Source of the DNA: Sulfurovum sp. UBA12169
GTDB taxonomy: Bacteria; Campylobacterota; Campylobacteria; Campylobacterales; Sulfurovaceae
NCBI GenBank assembly: GCA_002742845.1
Contig: DLUH01000001.1
Span: forward strand, 308,501-372,500
DNA length: 64,000 nucleotides
Reading direction: 5' to 3'
The notes below the pieces were generated by a model. The model did no database searches and was not told the DNA's origin. It worked only from the letters and a program-made list of their open reading frames with translations. Shown one piece after another: positions 46,524 to 55,010 of the stretch. The stretch's first letter is position 1, and every line of letters begins with the position of its first letter. Both the position numbers and the translations under genes were made by a program.

Positions 46524-47219
46524 TTATATAAAAAATAGATTTCTAAAATTTTTTGCTCCGTCTTTGCTTGATTCAACTTTATCGGTTATATCATGAAAGA
46601 AAAAACACAACTTGCTCTGTTCGATAGTTTTTATCTCTTTGATTTTATCAAGATTGATCAAATAAGAACGATGTATCCGTACAAAATTATAGGCTGCAAG
46701 CTTTTTTTCGAGATCAGATATTTTTTGCGTACAATACGAAAACCCTTTCGACGAACGCAAAACAACTTCCGTAAGATCTGCCTTGATATAATAAATCTCT
46801 TTGGGATCAAGAAGATAATAACTCTCTCCTGCTTTGCTCATCAGTCTAAAGGTTGTATCATTTTTTCTTTGCGTATTAATGCGCTCAATATTGTTTTGCA
46901 ACTGCTGGATACTGTAAGGCTTAACCAGATAGCCTGCTGCACCAATATCAAAGGCCTTTAGTGCATGTTCGCTGTAAGCCGTTTGAAAAATAATGGCAAG
47001 ATCTGTTCGGTGATAGCGAAGCTCATATCCAAGTTCAAGGCCGTTTGTTTGCGGTATATTGATATCAAGCAGCACAAGATCAAAATGAAATTGCCTCACA
47101 AGATCAACTGCCGCCTCGGCGGTTTCACACTCTACAATATCCATATAGCCAAGAGTATTAAGCATTCTTTCAAGCCGGGCCAATGCCAACATTTCATCAT
47201 CTACGATGAGTATTTTCAT
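46524..47219 (-). CDS. LytTR-family response regulator
   Basis: 231 residues from the ATG at 47219 (GGAGG five bases upstream). The receiver has D8/D9, phospho-acceptor D52 (LVLLDINIP) and Lys in GYLVKPYS. The C-terminal LytTR domain (about 125-231) has YYIKADLTEVVLRSSKG and FVRIHRSYLINLDKI, the beta-type DNA-binding fold. It overlaps the kinase gene upstream by 23 bases, so the pair is a LytS/LytR-like system. The C terminus EIKTIEQSKLCFFFHD is a little divergent from the usual end of the domain. Confidence 0.94.
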   Translation of the reverse strand: MKILIVDDEMLALARLERMLNTLGYMDIVECETAEAAVDLVRQFHFDLVLLDINIPQTNGLELGYELRYHRTDLAIIFQTAYSEHALKAFDIGAAGYLVKPYSIQQLQNNIERINTQRKNDTTFRLMSKAGESYYLLDPKEIYYIKADLTEVVLRSSKGFSYCTQKISDLEKKLAAYNFVRIHRSYLINLDKIKEIKTIEQSKLCFFFHDITDKVESSKDGAKNFRNLFFI

Positions 47220-48207
47220 AACATCCTCCAAGATGAATAATAAAAATAGGCGGATTCGTCTGTGCAGCCTCCAGATATCCTTCGCATAAAAGCATAAGCC
47301 TTTGGTTTAGATTGTTCAATCCGATTCCAAAAGAGGTTGAACGCATCGGTTCTCCGTCATTTTTGACCATCAATTGTTTTTTTTCTTCATCAAAATAGAG
47401 CGAAATATGCAATGATTTTTGTGTTTTCATGCCGTGCTTGATCGCATTTTCTACTAACAGCTGAATCGAAAATTTAGGCAATCGCAACGCAGGAATATTT
47501 TCTTCCTGCTTCCAATGAATTCTACCCGAAAACCGTATATTTTCCAATGCGATATAATCTTGTACATTTTGCAACTCTTCTTCAAGAAAAACAAGCGCCT
47601 GCTCTTTCATGGTATTACGCAAAAAAGCAGACATTCTCAGCAAAGCTTCTTCTGCTTTAAACGGATCGCAATGAATCAGTTCTGCAACCGAATTAAGCGC
47701 ATTAAACAAAAAATGCGGATTAAGCTGTGTTTCCAGCGAGCGCAAACGGCTTTGCACATAACAATGATCTACTGCCTCTTTTTCATTGCGCATTTTAACA
47801 AAACGATACAGCAGCGCTCCGAAAATATAGGTCAATACGCCTATTGCTACAGCAATATTGGTCAGATTGATATCCAGCGGCGGCACGATCTCTATACTGA
47901 TTTTTTTGGCTGCCAGCGTGCCTGCAATCGTACCAAAAAAGCCTGAAAAAAAAGAGAAAACCATTGCCATAGATAACCAATATCTTTTATGCATCTTGGG
48001 TAAAATGATTTGATTCATAAACGAAACAGACACTAAAGAAAACAATGCAATCATAAAACCAAGGGCAGCCCCATACTGTATGCCCGATACCCAAGAATGC
48101 CCCAAAAGTATGTATCCCAGCATAGAGAGCAACGCAGCAAAAAAAATGCCGATCATCAAAATATACAGCCAGTCAGTCACTTTAATGCGTAAAGCAATAT
48201 CATGCAT
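47197..48207 (-). CDS. LytS/YehU-type sensor histidine kinase
   Basis: 336 residues from the ATG at 48207, with AGAAGG seven bases before and overlapping the stop of the upstream gene. Four membrane helices occupy the first 145 residues. The kinase part has LETQLNPHFLFNALNSVAEL with the phospho-accepting His (about 180), and IQLLVENAIKHGM and FGIGLNNLNQRL in the ATPase domain. No extracytoplasmic sensor of size, so the signal is likely sensed in the membrane. It sits at the 3' end of the photolyase block. Confidence 0.93.
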   Translation of the reverse strand: MHDIALRIKVTDWLYILMIGIFFAALLSMLGYILLGHSWVSGIQYGAALGFMIALFSLVSVSFMNQIILPKMHKRYWLSMAMVFSFFSGFFGTIAGTLAAKKISIEIVPPLDINLTNIAVAIGVLTYIFGALLYRFVKMRNEKEAVDHCYVQSRLRSLETQLNPHFLFNALNSVAELIHCDPFKAEEALLRMSAFLRNTMKEQALVFLEEELQNVQDYIALENIRFSGRIHWKQEENIPALRLPKFSIQLLVENAIKHGMKTQKSLHISLYFDEEKKQLMVKNDGEPMRSTSFGIGLNNLNQRLMLLCEGYLEAAQTNPPIFIIHLGGCYENTHRR

Positions 48208-49621
48208 GCAGCAGCCTTCTAAGATTTTCAACACCCAGCATCACGCCGGGCCATCCTTGTGCGGCATAGACAGTATCTCCCACCTGATAAAGTCCTTTTA
48301 TGGGTGTATCATTACCGGGAAGTGTAGGTAAAAAATTCTCCATTGTAACAGCATTGCCTCCCAATTGCGAACGGTTAATATAACGCTTGAATGTTTTTGG
48401 CGTGGCTGCAAACCGGTGAACGATCTGCTCCTCTTTGATATCGAGCATATCACAGATAGACTTTGTCAGCGCGTCTTTAAGTGCATTTTTTTTAAAACTG
48501 TAGGTTTCTTTTTCTTCCCACCATCTTGTATCGGTATGAACGGATGCCGTGATGCTGCGATAGCCGTCTTTGCATAATAGCGTATCGCTCGGATCAGAGA
48601 AAGAGACAAACACTGCATTCGAAAGCGTATGCACAAAAGGCTCGTTTTGTATCAGCTGATAATGATGCTGAAACTTTTTCTCGCTTTTAATAGTCATGTA
48701 AAGCATAAATGAACTTTGATGATTGTCGAGTTTTTCATATGTTTCATAATATTTTTTTATTCGTCGATCGTCAAAAAGTTTTGCACTATCGTAGACTGTT
48801 GTATTGAGTATCACATTTTTTGCATAAACGGTTTCATTTTTGGTGTGCAGCGCATAATAATCGGCCTCTTTTGTAATTTTTTTTATCTCTGTTTTGCGTC
48901 TAATGTTCTTCATTTTGGATGTCATTTGATCAAACAGCCGGCTAAAGCCCCCCGGCACATAATGGGTTTCGTTAAACGTATACCCCAAAGACAACGCAGC
49001 GGTCAAAAAATTTATCTTACGGGAAGAAGCCTGCGCCACAATAAGAATCTGCGCTTCGAGGAACTGCATATACTCTTGGGAGATGTCTCCGTAAAAATTC
49101 TTGATGAAACGATAGGCATCTGTACGCAAATAGCGCTGAAATCTCACCATTAAAGGCAAATAGCTCATCAGCGAAACGCATTTTTTAAACAATGTCCGAT
49201 TGCTGTAATAGTATCCACTTACAGCATAAAACTGTTCTCCTATCTGTTTTACCAAAGACCAAAATTCGTCATGTTTGGGATGCGGATAGTTTTGTTTTAC
49301 TGCGGACAAAAACGTCTCAAGATTCTTGTGTCTTGGTGTGACTTTGCCGTTTTGCACGACGACAATAGAGGGATCACTGATCATAAGATCAGGCACAAAA
49401 TCAATCGCATCAAACATGGATTTGACATGATGCCCTTCTTGGTATCCTACAAGAGTTGTTGCGCCCGTATTGTATAAAAACCCCCTATGCGAAAATGATG
49501 AACTGCATCCGCCAAGATAGGGTTCTTTTTCAAACAAAACCGTTTCAAATCCTTTAGCATCAAGATAAGCTGCAATCGTACTGCCTCCTATACCCGATCC
49601 CACCACAGCATAATCAATCAT
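48200..49621 (-). CDS. phytoene-desaturase-like FAD-dependent oxidoreductase (CrtI/RetSat family)
   Basis: 473 residues. The N-terminal dinucleotide fold is clear: VVGSGIGGSTIAAYLDAKGF with LFEKEPYLGGCSSSF. The C-terminal FAD part has GLYQVGDTVYAAQGWPGVMLG. Family members desaturate or isomerise carotenoids or saturate retinoids. No phytoene synthase or other carotenoid gene is in the window, so the substrate is open. It overlaps hemH by four bases (ATGA) and the kinase gene by eight. Confidence 0.9.
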   Translation of the reverse strand: MIDYAVVGSGIGGSTIAAYLDAKGFETVLFEKEPYLGGCSSSFSHRGFLYNTGATTLVGYQEGHHVKSMFDAIDFVPDLMISDPSIVVVQNGKVTPRHKNLETFLSAVKQNYPHPKHDEFWSLVKQIGEQFYAVSGYYYSNRTLFKKCVSLMSYLPLMVRFQRYLRTDAYRFIKNFYGDISQEYMQFLEAQILIVAQASSRKINFLTAALSLGYTFNETHYVPGGFSRLFDQMTSKMKNIRRKTEIKKITKEADYYALHTKNETVYAKNVILNTTVYDSAKLFDDRRIKKYYETYEKLDNHQSSFMLYMTIKSEKKFQHHYQLIQNEPFVHTLSNAVFVSFSDPSDTLLCKDGYRSITASVHTDTRWWEEKETYSFKKNALKDALTKSICDMLDIKEEQIVHRFAATPKTFKRYINRSQLGGNAVTMENFLPTLPGNDTPIKGLYQVGDTVYAAQGWPGVMLGVENLRRLLHA

Positions 49622-50559
49622 ACCGGCGTTTTCATGCTTGTATAAAGTTTAGCAATACATTCGACAAAAGCAGGATGATCATTGGGTGCTTTTGCAACAC
49701 GGTACTCTTCAAATCCCATCTCTTGTGCAATATCGCGATATTCGATATTCAGCTCAAATTCGGTTTCGGAGTTATCGATCGTAAATGCGATAGGGTAGAT
49801 AATGACCTTTTTCATTTTTAAACTTTTGAGCTTGTCGCTCAAATAAGGCTTGATCCACTCAAGCGGCCCAAGACGAGACTGATAGGCAAGATGGGTTTTA
49901 TAAAAATAGATTCCTTCTTTGGCCAGCGCTTTACGTGCATAAAAAAGATTGCGTTTGATATGAAGCTGATAGCTATCCCCTTTTTCTATGATCTTTTTGG
50001 GCAATCCGTGTGCAGAAAAGACAAGCTCAAATTCGCCCGCATCGCACCCCTTCAATGCCTCCTTGATACGCTCAGTAATTGCAGTAATATAATCAGGATG
50101 GCTGTAGTAATGATCTACTGTTTTGATTTTTGCCTTAATGCCATGATGTTTTAGCGCACTATACAAATCATCCATAGAAGAAAGCGTTGTCGTTGAAGAG
50201 TAATGCGGATAGAGCGGTATCGCGTAGATCTCATCGGCATCTTTTAGATTTTTGAGTATATCGCTTGCAAACGGCGGCGTATAGCGCATCACCATATGCA
50301 CCGACGCATCAACGACAGATTGCAGTTTTGAAACAAGATTTTCGGTATAGCCAATAATCGGCGATTTGCCTCCGAGTGCCGCATAATTGCTCTTTGCTTC
50401 CTCTTTTCGTTTCCATGTAATAATTTTAGCGATCAGCTTCCTGATTGGTGCAGGAGCGGCAATAATGCGCTTGTCATTAAACATGTTGTTTAAAAAAACT
50501 TCTACCTCATCTAAGTTATTGGGTCCCCCCATATTCATCAGCAAAATAGCACGCTTCAT
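49618..50559 (-). CDS. hemH: ferrochelatase
   Basis: Inserts Fe2+ into protoporphyrin IX, the last step of haem synthesis by the classical route. 313 residues. It starts LLMNMGGPNNLDEVEVFL, has YPHYSSTTTLS with a catalytic-loop pattern, FSAHGLPKKII (metal-site His) and FTIDNSETEFELNIEY (the conserved Glu). GAGGTGAC gives the ribosome site. Its placement with photolyase and a phytoene-desaturase-like gene suits a light-stress set, since protoporphyrin is a photosensitiser. Confidence 0.95.
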   Translation of the reverse strand: MKRAILLMNMGGPNNLDEVEVFLNNMFNDKRIIAAPAPIRKLIAKIITWKRKEEAKSNYAALGGKSPIIGYTENLVSKLQSVVDASVHMVMRYTPPFASDILKNLKDADEIYAIPLYPHYSSTTTLSSMDDLYSALKHHGIKAKIKTVDHYYSHPDYITAITERIKEALKGCDAGEFELVFSAHGLPKKIIEKGDSYQLHIKRNLFYARKALAKEGIYFYKTHLAYQSRLGPLEWIKPYLSDKLKSLKMKKVIIYPIAFTIDNSETEFELNIEYRDIAQEMGFEEYRVAKAPNDHPAFVECIAKLYTSMKTPV

Positions 50560-50648
50560 AATGTCACCTCTTTTTATTTATTTTACAAAACAAAAAGTAT
50601 ATTTTGTAGTCCGATTTTGTTTATTCGTTTAAAAATGCAACGTTTTGC

Positions 50649-51470
50649 CTATGATCCTGCGATATGTTCAAGCGCCTCATCAATATTTGGAAACGTAAAG
50701 GTAAATCCTTGATCCATCAAAGCTTTGGGATAAACCTCTTTTGATCCTGTCAGTACCGAAGCGGCTTCGCCGTACATGATTCTCAATACAAACTTGGGTA
50801 TCGGCAGAATAGTCGGCCTTCGAAGTACTTTTCCTAGCGCTTTGGTAAAAACATAATTGCTTACAGGATGGGGAGAGACCGCGTTATAAATGCCGGTAAG
50901 CCGATGGTCTATTAAAAACCGGTAAATTCCCATCAGATCCTCTATGTCTATCCAGCTTGTCATCATCTTTCCGTCTGCAATGATGCCGCCTACCCCCAAC
51001 CGAAACGGCGTAAGCATTTGTGCCAATGCTCCGCCCTCTTTGCCAAGAACCACTCCAAAACGCAGTATTGCCGTAGGCTTGTTGCATAAAAAGGCCTCTT
51101 CTTCCCAGCGGCGGGCCAAATTCCCCAAAAAATCATCGGCCGTTTGCGTGCACGACTCATCGCATTTTTGGTTATCGGGGTAAATACCTATGGCGGAAGT
51201 TGAGATAAAATGAGATACTTCGCTTTGATTGATTGCCTGCACCAGTGTTTTGGTTGTTTCGATTCTGCTTTTTTGCAATATCTCCTTGTAAGGATCGCTC
51301 CATCGCTTTATGATGGGGGCGCCGGCAAGATTGATCACTATGTCAACACCTCGGAGTTTTTTTAAAATAGCTTCCTGATCGTCATTTCGATGAATTATGA
51401 CACAATCAAAAAATATTTGCTGCAACGCTGTACCTACAAATCCGCTTGCTCCTGTGATTGCTATTTTCAT
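50649..51470 (-). CDS. TIGR01777 family epimerase (SDR39U1-like)
   Basis: 273 residues from the ATG at 51470 (AAAAGGAG seven bases before; an upstream in-frame start has none). GASGFVGTAL is the NAD(P)-binding turn, GVDIVINLAGAPI the family hallmark, ISTSAIGIYP has the YxxxK-like region replaced as in this family, and the C-terminal DUF1731 part ends FPNIDEALEHI. The role is not well known; in other bacteria this family is often next to photolyase genes. Confidence 0.93.
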   Translation of the reverse strand: MKIAITGASGFVGTALQQIFFDCVIIHRNDDQEAILKKLRGVDIVINLAGAPIIKRWSDPYKEILQKSRIETTKTLVQAINQSEVSHFISTSAIGIYPDNQKCDESCTQTADDFLGNLARRWEEEAFLCNKPTAILRFGVVLGKEGGALAQMLTPFRLGVGGIIADGKMMTSWIDIEDLMGIYRFLIDHRLTGIYNAVSPHPVSNYVFTKALGKVLRRPTILPIPKFVLRIMYGEAASVLTGSKEVYPKALMDQGFTFTFPNIDEALEHIAGS

Positions 51471-51550
51471 TGTATACTCCTTTTTAATTATTATATGACA
51501 TTTAGTTGTAAGTTGGTAGTATTTTTTTGACAAACAGCCCCTTTAAGATG

Positions 51551-51571
51551 AAAAAGTATGCCATACTTTTT
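51551..51571. repeat. perfect palindrome in a divergent promoter region
   Basis: AAAAAGTATG, one C, then CATACTTTTT. It lies 100 bases before the Cdd1-like gene and 80 bases behind the epimerase start. It may be an operator for either gene or a terminator stem; I cannot tell. The rest of the 200-base interval shows nothing else. Confidence 0.35.
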
Positions 51572-51670
51572 TATGGAATATACATTTTTATATGAGAGTG
51601 TTATCAACTGTAATGCTAAGTGGCTCTTTGCCTTTCATGTCGATACTGTAGCAATAAAAAAGAGGTGTCA

Positions 51671-51979
51671 ATGAATCCTTCCAAAGTTAGTCGAGAAAAC
51701 GTCTCAAAGATGACCGACCTACCCAATGTCGGCAAGATAGTCGCCCATGATCTTGCATCCATCGGCATTACCTGTCCTGAAGATCTTATCGGCCAAGACC
51801 CTTACGCGCTTTATGTGTTGTTTTGCCGCACCTTCAAAGAAAAACAAGATCCCTGCACACTTGATGTGCTGATGTCTATCACTGATTTTATGAACGGGAA
51901 TGAACCCAGGCCATGGTGGGACTACACTCCTCTAAGAAAAAAACGCTATGGCGAAAACATCATTATTGCCCTAGACTGA
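51671..51979 (+). CDS. helix-hairpin-helix 'pathogenicity locus' (Cdd1-like) protein
   Basis: 102 residues from the ATG at 51671 with GAGGTG upstream. DLPNVGKIVAHDLASIGITCPEDLIG is a helix-hairpin-helix, and PYALYVLFCRTF, DPCTLDVLMSITDFM and PRPWWDYTPLRKKRYG match the Cdd1 family. Small HhH proteins bind DNA non-specifically, but the role of this one is unknown. It is the only plus-strand gene in the 46.5-59.9 kb block and may be an insertion into it. Confidence 0.88.
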   Translation: MNPSKVSRENVSKMTDLPNVGKIVAHDLASIGITCPEDLIGQDPYALYVLFCRTFKEKQDPCTLDVLMSITDFMNGNEPRPWWDYTPLRKKRYGENIIIALD

Positions 51980-52032
51980 TCAGCAAACAGCGCTGCCGAC
52001 CCTCTATCCCTGCTGCAAACATACAAGATATA

Positions 52033-52548
52033 TCATTGCGGCTTTTCGACCATGATCTCTTTACACGCCGCAGCATAATGCCCGCGGCCCAAAAAAAGAA
52101 GCGGCTCTTTGCTTTGGTGTGCATTGACATAAATGCGCACCACATCGGCAATAAAAACCGTATGATCCCCGTTTGTATAGGTATCGCACACATTGCATTC
52201 ATAGATAAAATCAGACGCATCAAGAAGATGATTGCCGCTGATATCAACCTGTTGGCTTTTAAGCTTGCTTGCTGCAAACTTGTCACACTCGTTTCCGTGC
52301 AGCCGCCCCATCAAATCGACCGTTTCATAATATTCATAGGGCAAAAAATTGAGTGTAAAACTGCCGTGCGCATGCAAAAGCGCATGGGTATAGTTCTCTT
52401 CGCGTACCGCAACGGCGTAGCGAAAAGGGGACTTTGAGATCGGCATATGCCAAGATGCCGCCATCAGATTGCCCTTACAGGCCAAAAGTGCGGCGACTCT
52501 CGGTTGGGAATGGCCGCTTTTTTCCGGCGTCTCGTAAACGTTAAACAT
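52033..52548 (-). CDS. flavin reductase family protein (FMN-binding split barrel)
   Basis: 171 residues from the ATG at 52548 (AAAGGAG five bases upstream). The flavin-reductase-like domain shows VAALLACKGNLMAASWHMPISKSPFRYAVAV in the first 50 residues and FTLNFLPYEYYETVDLMG. Members reduce free flavin with NAD(P)H or bind FMN tightly. The sequence lacks the usual final NADH motif seen in some, so cofactor use is unclear. Part of the minus-strand photolyase block. Confidence 0.88.
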   Translation of the reverse strand: MFNVYETPEKSGHSQPRVAALLACKGNLMAASWHMPISKSPFRYAVAVREENYTHALLHAHGSFTLNFLPYEYYETVDLMGRLHGNECDKFAASKLKSQQVDISGNHLLDASDFIYECNVCDTYTNGDHTVFIADVVRIYVNAHQSKEPLLFLGRGHYAAACKEIMVEKPQ

Positions 52549-52581
52549 CAGTACTCCTTTATATGGCATACAACCGCTTTT

Positions 52582-53139
52582 TTATCTGTCCTGTAAGTAT
52601 AACGGCGATGTGTTGTTTGCCGATGTGTGAGTTTTTGCATGTTCTACAAAAATCAATTTATCCGTATCAAACCCTGCCGCCTTGGCTTTTTTTATCAAAT
52701 AACGCTTGGTTTCTTCATCCAAAACCGGCGTTCGAGAGAGTATCCAAAGATAAGAGAGATCAGGCCCGCTGATAAGCGAGTATCGCCCATAGTCAAGATC
52801 GAAGATGATATAAGAGCCGTAAAATGGGCCAAAGAAAGAAACCTTCAAAAAGCCCGTATCGGGAGTTTCAACGAAATACGCTTTCCCTTCGGCTTCTTTC
52901 CAATGTTTAGACTTTGTATCAAACCCTCTGTTGATGACCTTCACTCCTCCGTCTTCCCTCAAACTATACGTTGCGCTTATCTGCTCCAGCCCTCTTTCAA
53001 ATGAATGATCAAGCCTTGCGATCTCATACCATGTGCCAAGGTAGCGCGAAAGCTCAAATTCCTTCACGGGCATCACTTTTTCAGGCCTCTCTACACATCC
53101 TCCCAATAAAAACATTGCTATAAACAGTATCATACGCAT
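52582..53139 (-). CDS. blc: lipocalin family outer membrane lipoprotein (Blc-like)
   Basis: 185 residues. MRMILFIAMFLLGGCVERP is a lipoprotein signal with lipobox LGGC. The lipocalin fold is evident: GTWYEIARLDHSFERG (GxW motif), YSLREDGGVKVINRG, FGPFYGSYIIFDLD and LWILSRTPVLDE. AAAAGGGG is the ribosome site. Blc proteins bind lysophospholipids and occur in photolyase-linked clusters of other bacteria. The gene fits that set. Confidence 0.93.
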   Translation of the reverse strand: MRMILFIAMFLLGGCVERPEKVMPVKEFELSRYLGTWYEIARLDHSFERGLEQISATYSLREDGGVKVINRGFDTKSKHWKEAEGKAYFVETPDTGFLKVSFFGPFYGSYIIFDLDYGRYSLISGPDLSYLWILSRTPVLDEETKRYLIKKAKAAGFDTDKLIFVEHAKTHTSANNTSPLYLQDR

Positions 53140-53183
53140 ACGTTAACCCCTTTTATCTATTTTGGTACTTAATCATATTTTTT

Positions 53184-54722
53184 CTATCGAAATATCAAAC
53201 GTATCAATCCTATTCCAAAAAGAACCGCCGCAAAAGGTTCAAGCGAACAGTCCAAAAGCAAAACAAAAATAGCACTCAAAAGAAATATTATCCCGATTAT
53301 TACAGGAGACAAAGACTCTTTTAATGATTTTTTCAAAGTTTCAAGCTGCGGTTTTGAAAGCTCCACCGAGAGTTCCCCTTCGCTCATGCGATAGAGTGTT
53401 GTTTTAAATGCTCTGATGTCCATGGGCAAACTTTTAAATTCATCGATGATCATTTCAATGATGCTCTCACCCGCGCCAAGCGCTCTTGGAATATTTTGCT
53501 GAAGTATAGGCAGGATATCTTTGATACCGTTAAAATTTTCAATATAGGTGGTGCCCAGTCCTTCAATAATAGCACTTACGCGTAAAATATAGATCGCTTC
53601 TTGAGGGAGCTTGAAGGGAAGATTTCTTGTCTGCTCAAGCACATCAAAAGCCAACTTCTGCATACTTGAACTGTCAAGCGCATCGTTGTTGAAAATATCA
53701 AACATACGCTGTGTAAACTCTGCGAGTTCTGATGTGGGAGCATCATATGCCACCGTACCGAGACGTTTGCATGCACTTATATAGCGTTCATAATCCTCTT
53801 CGTTAGCGGCCTTGATAAGTTCTATAATGGCGATGCGTGTTTCATTGGGTACGCTCTTTACCATGCCAAAATCAAGCAAGATCAGCTGTCCCTCTTTGGA
53901 GACAAGAAGATTTCCCGGATGGGGATCAGCATGGAAAAAACCTTTCACCAGCATCTGTTCGGTATAAAAACCCACCAGCGTTTTTATCAGAGGCTTGATC
54001 GCAATATTGTGTTTTTGCAATGCTTCTTGATCATCAAATCGATACCCCTCTTCAAAACTCATCACCAGCGCATCGTCGCTGGAAATATATCCATATACTT
54101 TAGGGAAGCGAATCTTCATATCTTCATACATTTTAGAAAATTTTATGAGATTTTCACGCTCCTGGTTGAGACTGACTTCCTTTAGAATCATCGAGGCAAA
54201 TTCCGCGATCACCGATTCTATAGAGTGCTTGGTATAATGCGAGAAGAGCGGCCTGAAAAGGCCGTTAAACATTCTCAAAATCAGTATATCCGCTTTAACC
54301 TGTTTGGCTATCCCTTCACGCCTGAGCTTGACGGCCACTCTTGTCTTTTCATCCAGCCATGCTTCATGCACTTGACCTATGGATGCCGAAGCGATAGGTG
54401 TCTTTTCAAAGCGGTAAAAAGGATTCTGTGCAAATGCACGATCAAAAACACCCTGCATTTGCGCTTGGCTCATCGGAGGCAATTCATCATGAAGTGTTTT
54501 CAGCTTTACTAGGTATTCAGGCGTAAAAAAATCATTACGTGTTGCCAGCACCTGGGCAAGCTTGATGAAGCTTGCACCCAAATGGGTAATCCTTCCCACA
54601 AGCTGTTCAGGCGAAAGCGCTCGCACAAAAAGAAAGCTTGAACGCTTTTTGATTAGCAGATAAAGCGTCAGCAAAACAGTAAAAACCCTCCATATCCGAA
54701 GTGGCGAATAGAGTTTTTGCAT
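53184..54722 (-). CDS. ABC1/UbiB family atypical kinase
   Basis: 512 residues. The KxGQ signature reads GASFIKLAQVLATR (Ala in place of Gly), the Ala-rich loop is PIASASIGQVH, VAVKLRREGI has the Lys, HADPHPGNLLV and LLDFGMVKS the catalytic and metal-binding loops. Two membrane helices end the protein (about 470-510). Family members support ubiquinone or menaquinone synthesis or isoprenoid trafficking. The KLAQ change is worth noting because this motif normally reads KxGQ. It starts three bases after the phasin-like gene. Confidence 0.93.
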   Translation of the reverse strand: MQKLYSPLRIWRVFTVLLTLYLLIKKRSSFLFVRALSPEQLVGRITHLGASFIKLAQVLATRNDFFTPEYLVKLKTLHDELPPMSQAQMQGVFDRAFAQNPFYRFEKTPIASASIGQVHEAWLDEKTRVAVKLRREGIAKQVKADILILRMFNGLFRPLFSHYTKHSIESVIAEFASMILKEVSLNQERENLIKFSKMYEDMKIRFPKVYGYISSDDALVMSFEEGYRFDDQEALQKHNIAIKPLIKTLVGFYTEQMLVKGFFHADPHPGNLLVSKEGQLILLDFGMVKSVPNETRIAIIELIKAANEEDYERYISACKRLGTVAYDAPTSELAEFTQRMFDIFNNDALDSSSMQKLAFDVLEQTRNLPFKLPQEAIYILRVSAIIEGLGTTYIENFNGIKDILPILQQNIPRALGAGESIIEMIIDEFKSLPMDIRAFKTTLYRMSEGELSVELSKPQLETLKKSLKESLSPVIIGIIFLLSAIFVLLLDCSLEPFAAVLFGIGLIRLIFR

Positions 54723-54725
54723 CGA

Positions 54726-54983
54726 TTATCTGTCTTTTAGCGCTTCAATATCTTTTTTTGTGGCCAGCTCCATCTCATTGATAACCTCTTTGAGGGCTTC
54801 TTTGATATGCGATTTCAATTTCGCTTCTTCTTCTTCACCCCGCGTTTTTAAGTTTTCGATAAATTTTTGGGCATCTTCTTTACTTACTTTGCCTTTTTCT
54901 TGCAACTTTTCAAGCTCCTCTTCCACTCGCTCTTTTAGCAGCACTGCACCGCCCAGTCCGGTATATAAAATATCTTTTATCAT
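54726..54983 (-). CDS. phasin-like helical protein
   Basis: 85 residues, highly charged with a coiled-coil heptad pattern from residue 18 on (KERVEEELEKLQEKGKVSKE then DAQKFIENLKTRGEEEEAKL). Sequence is of the type annotated as 'phasin family' or PHA granule-associated, with an apolar N-terminal stretch DILYTGLGGAVLLKE. No PHA genes are in the window, and such proteins are often found next to ABC1 kinases, which suggests a helper role. AAAAGGAGTC precedes the ATG. Confidence 0.85.
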   Translation of the reverse strand: MIKDILYTGLGGAVLLKERVEEELEKLQEKGKVSKEDAQKFIENLKTRGEEEEAKLKSHIKEALKEVINEMELATKKDIEALKDR

Positions 54984-55010
54984 TTATGACTCCTTTTTAT
55001 TTATTATATA

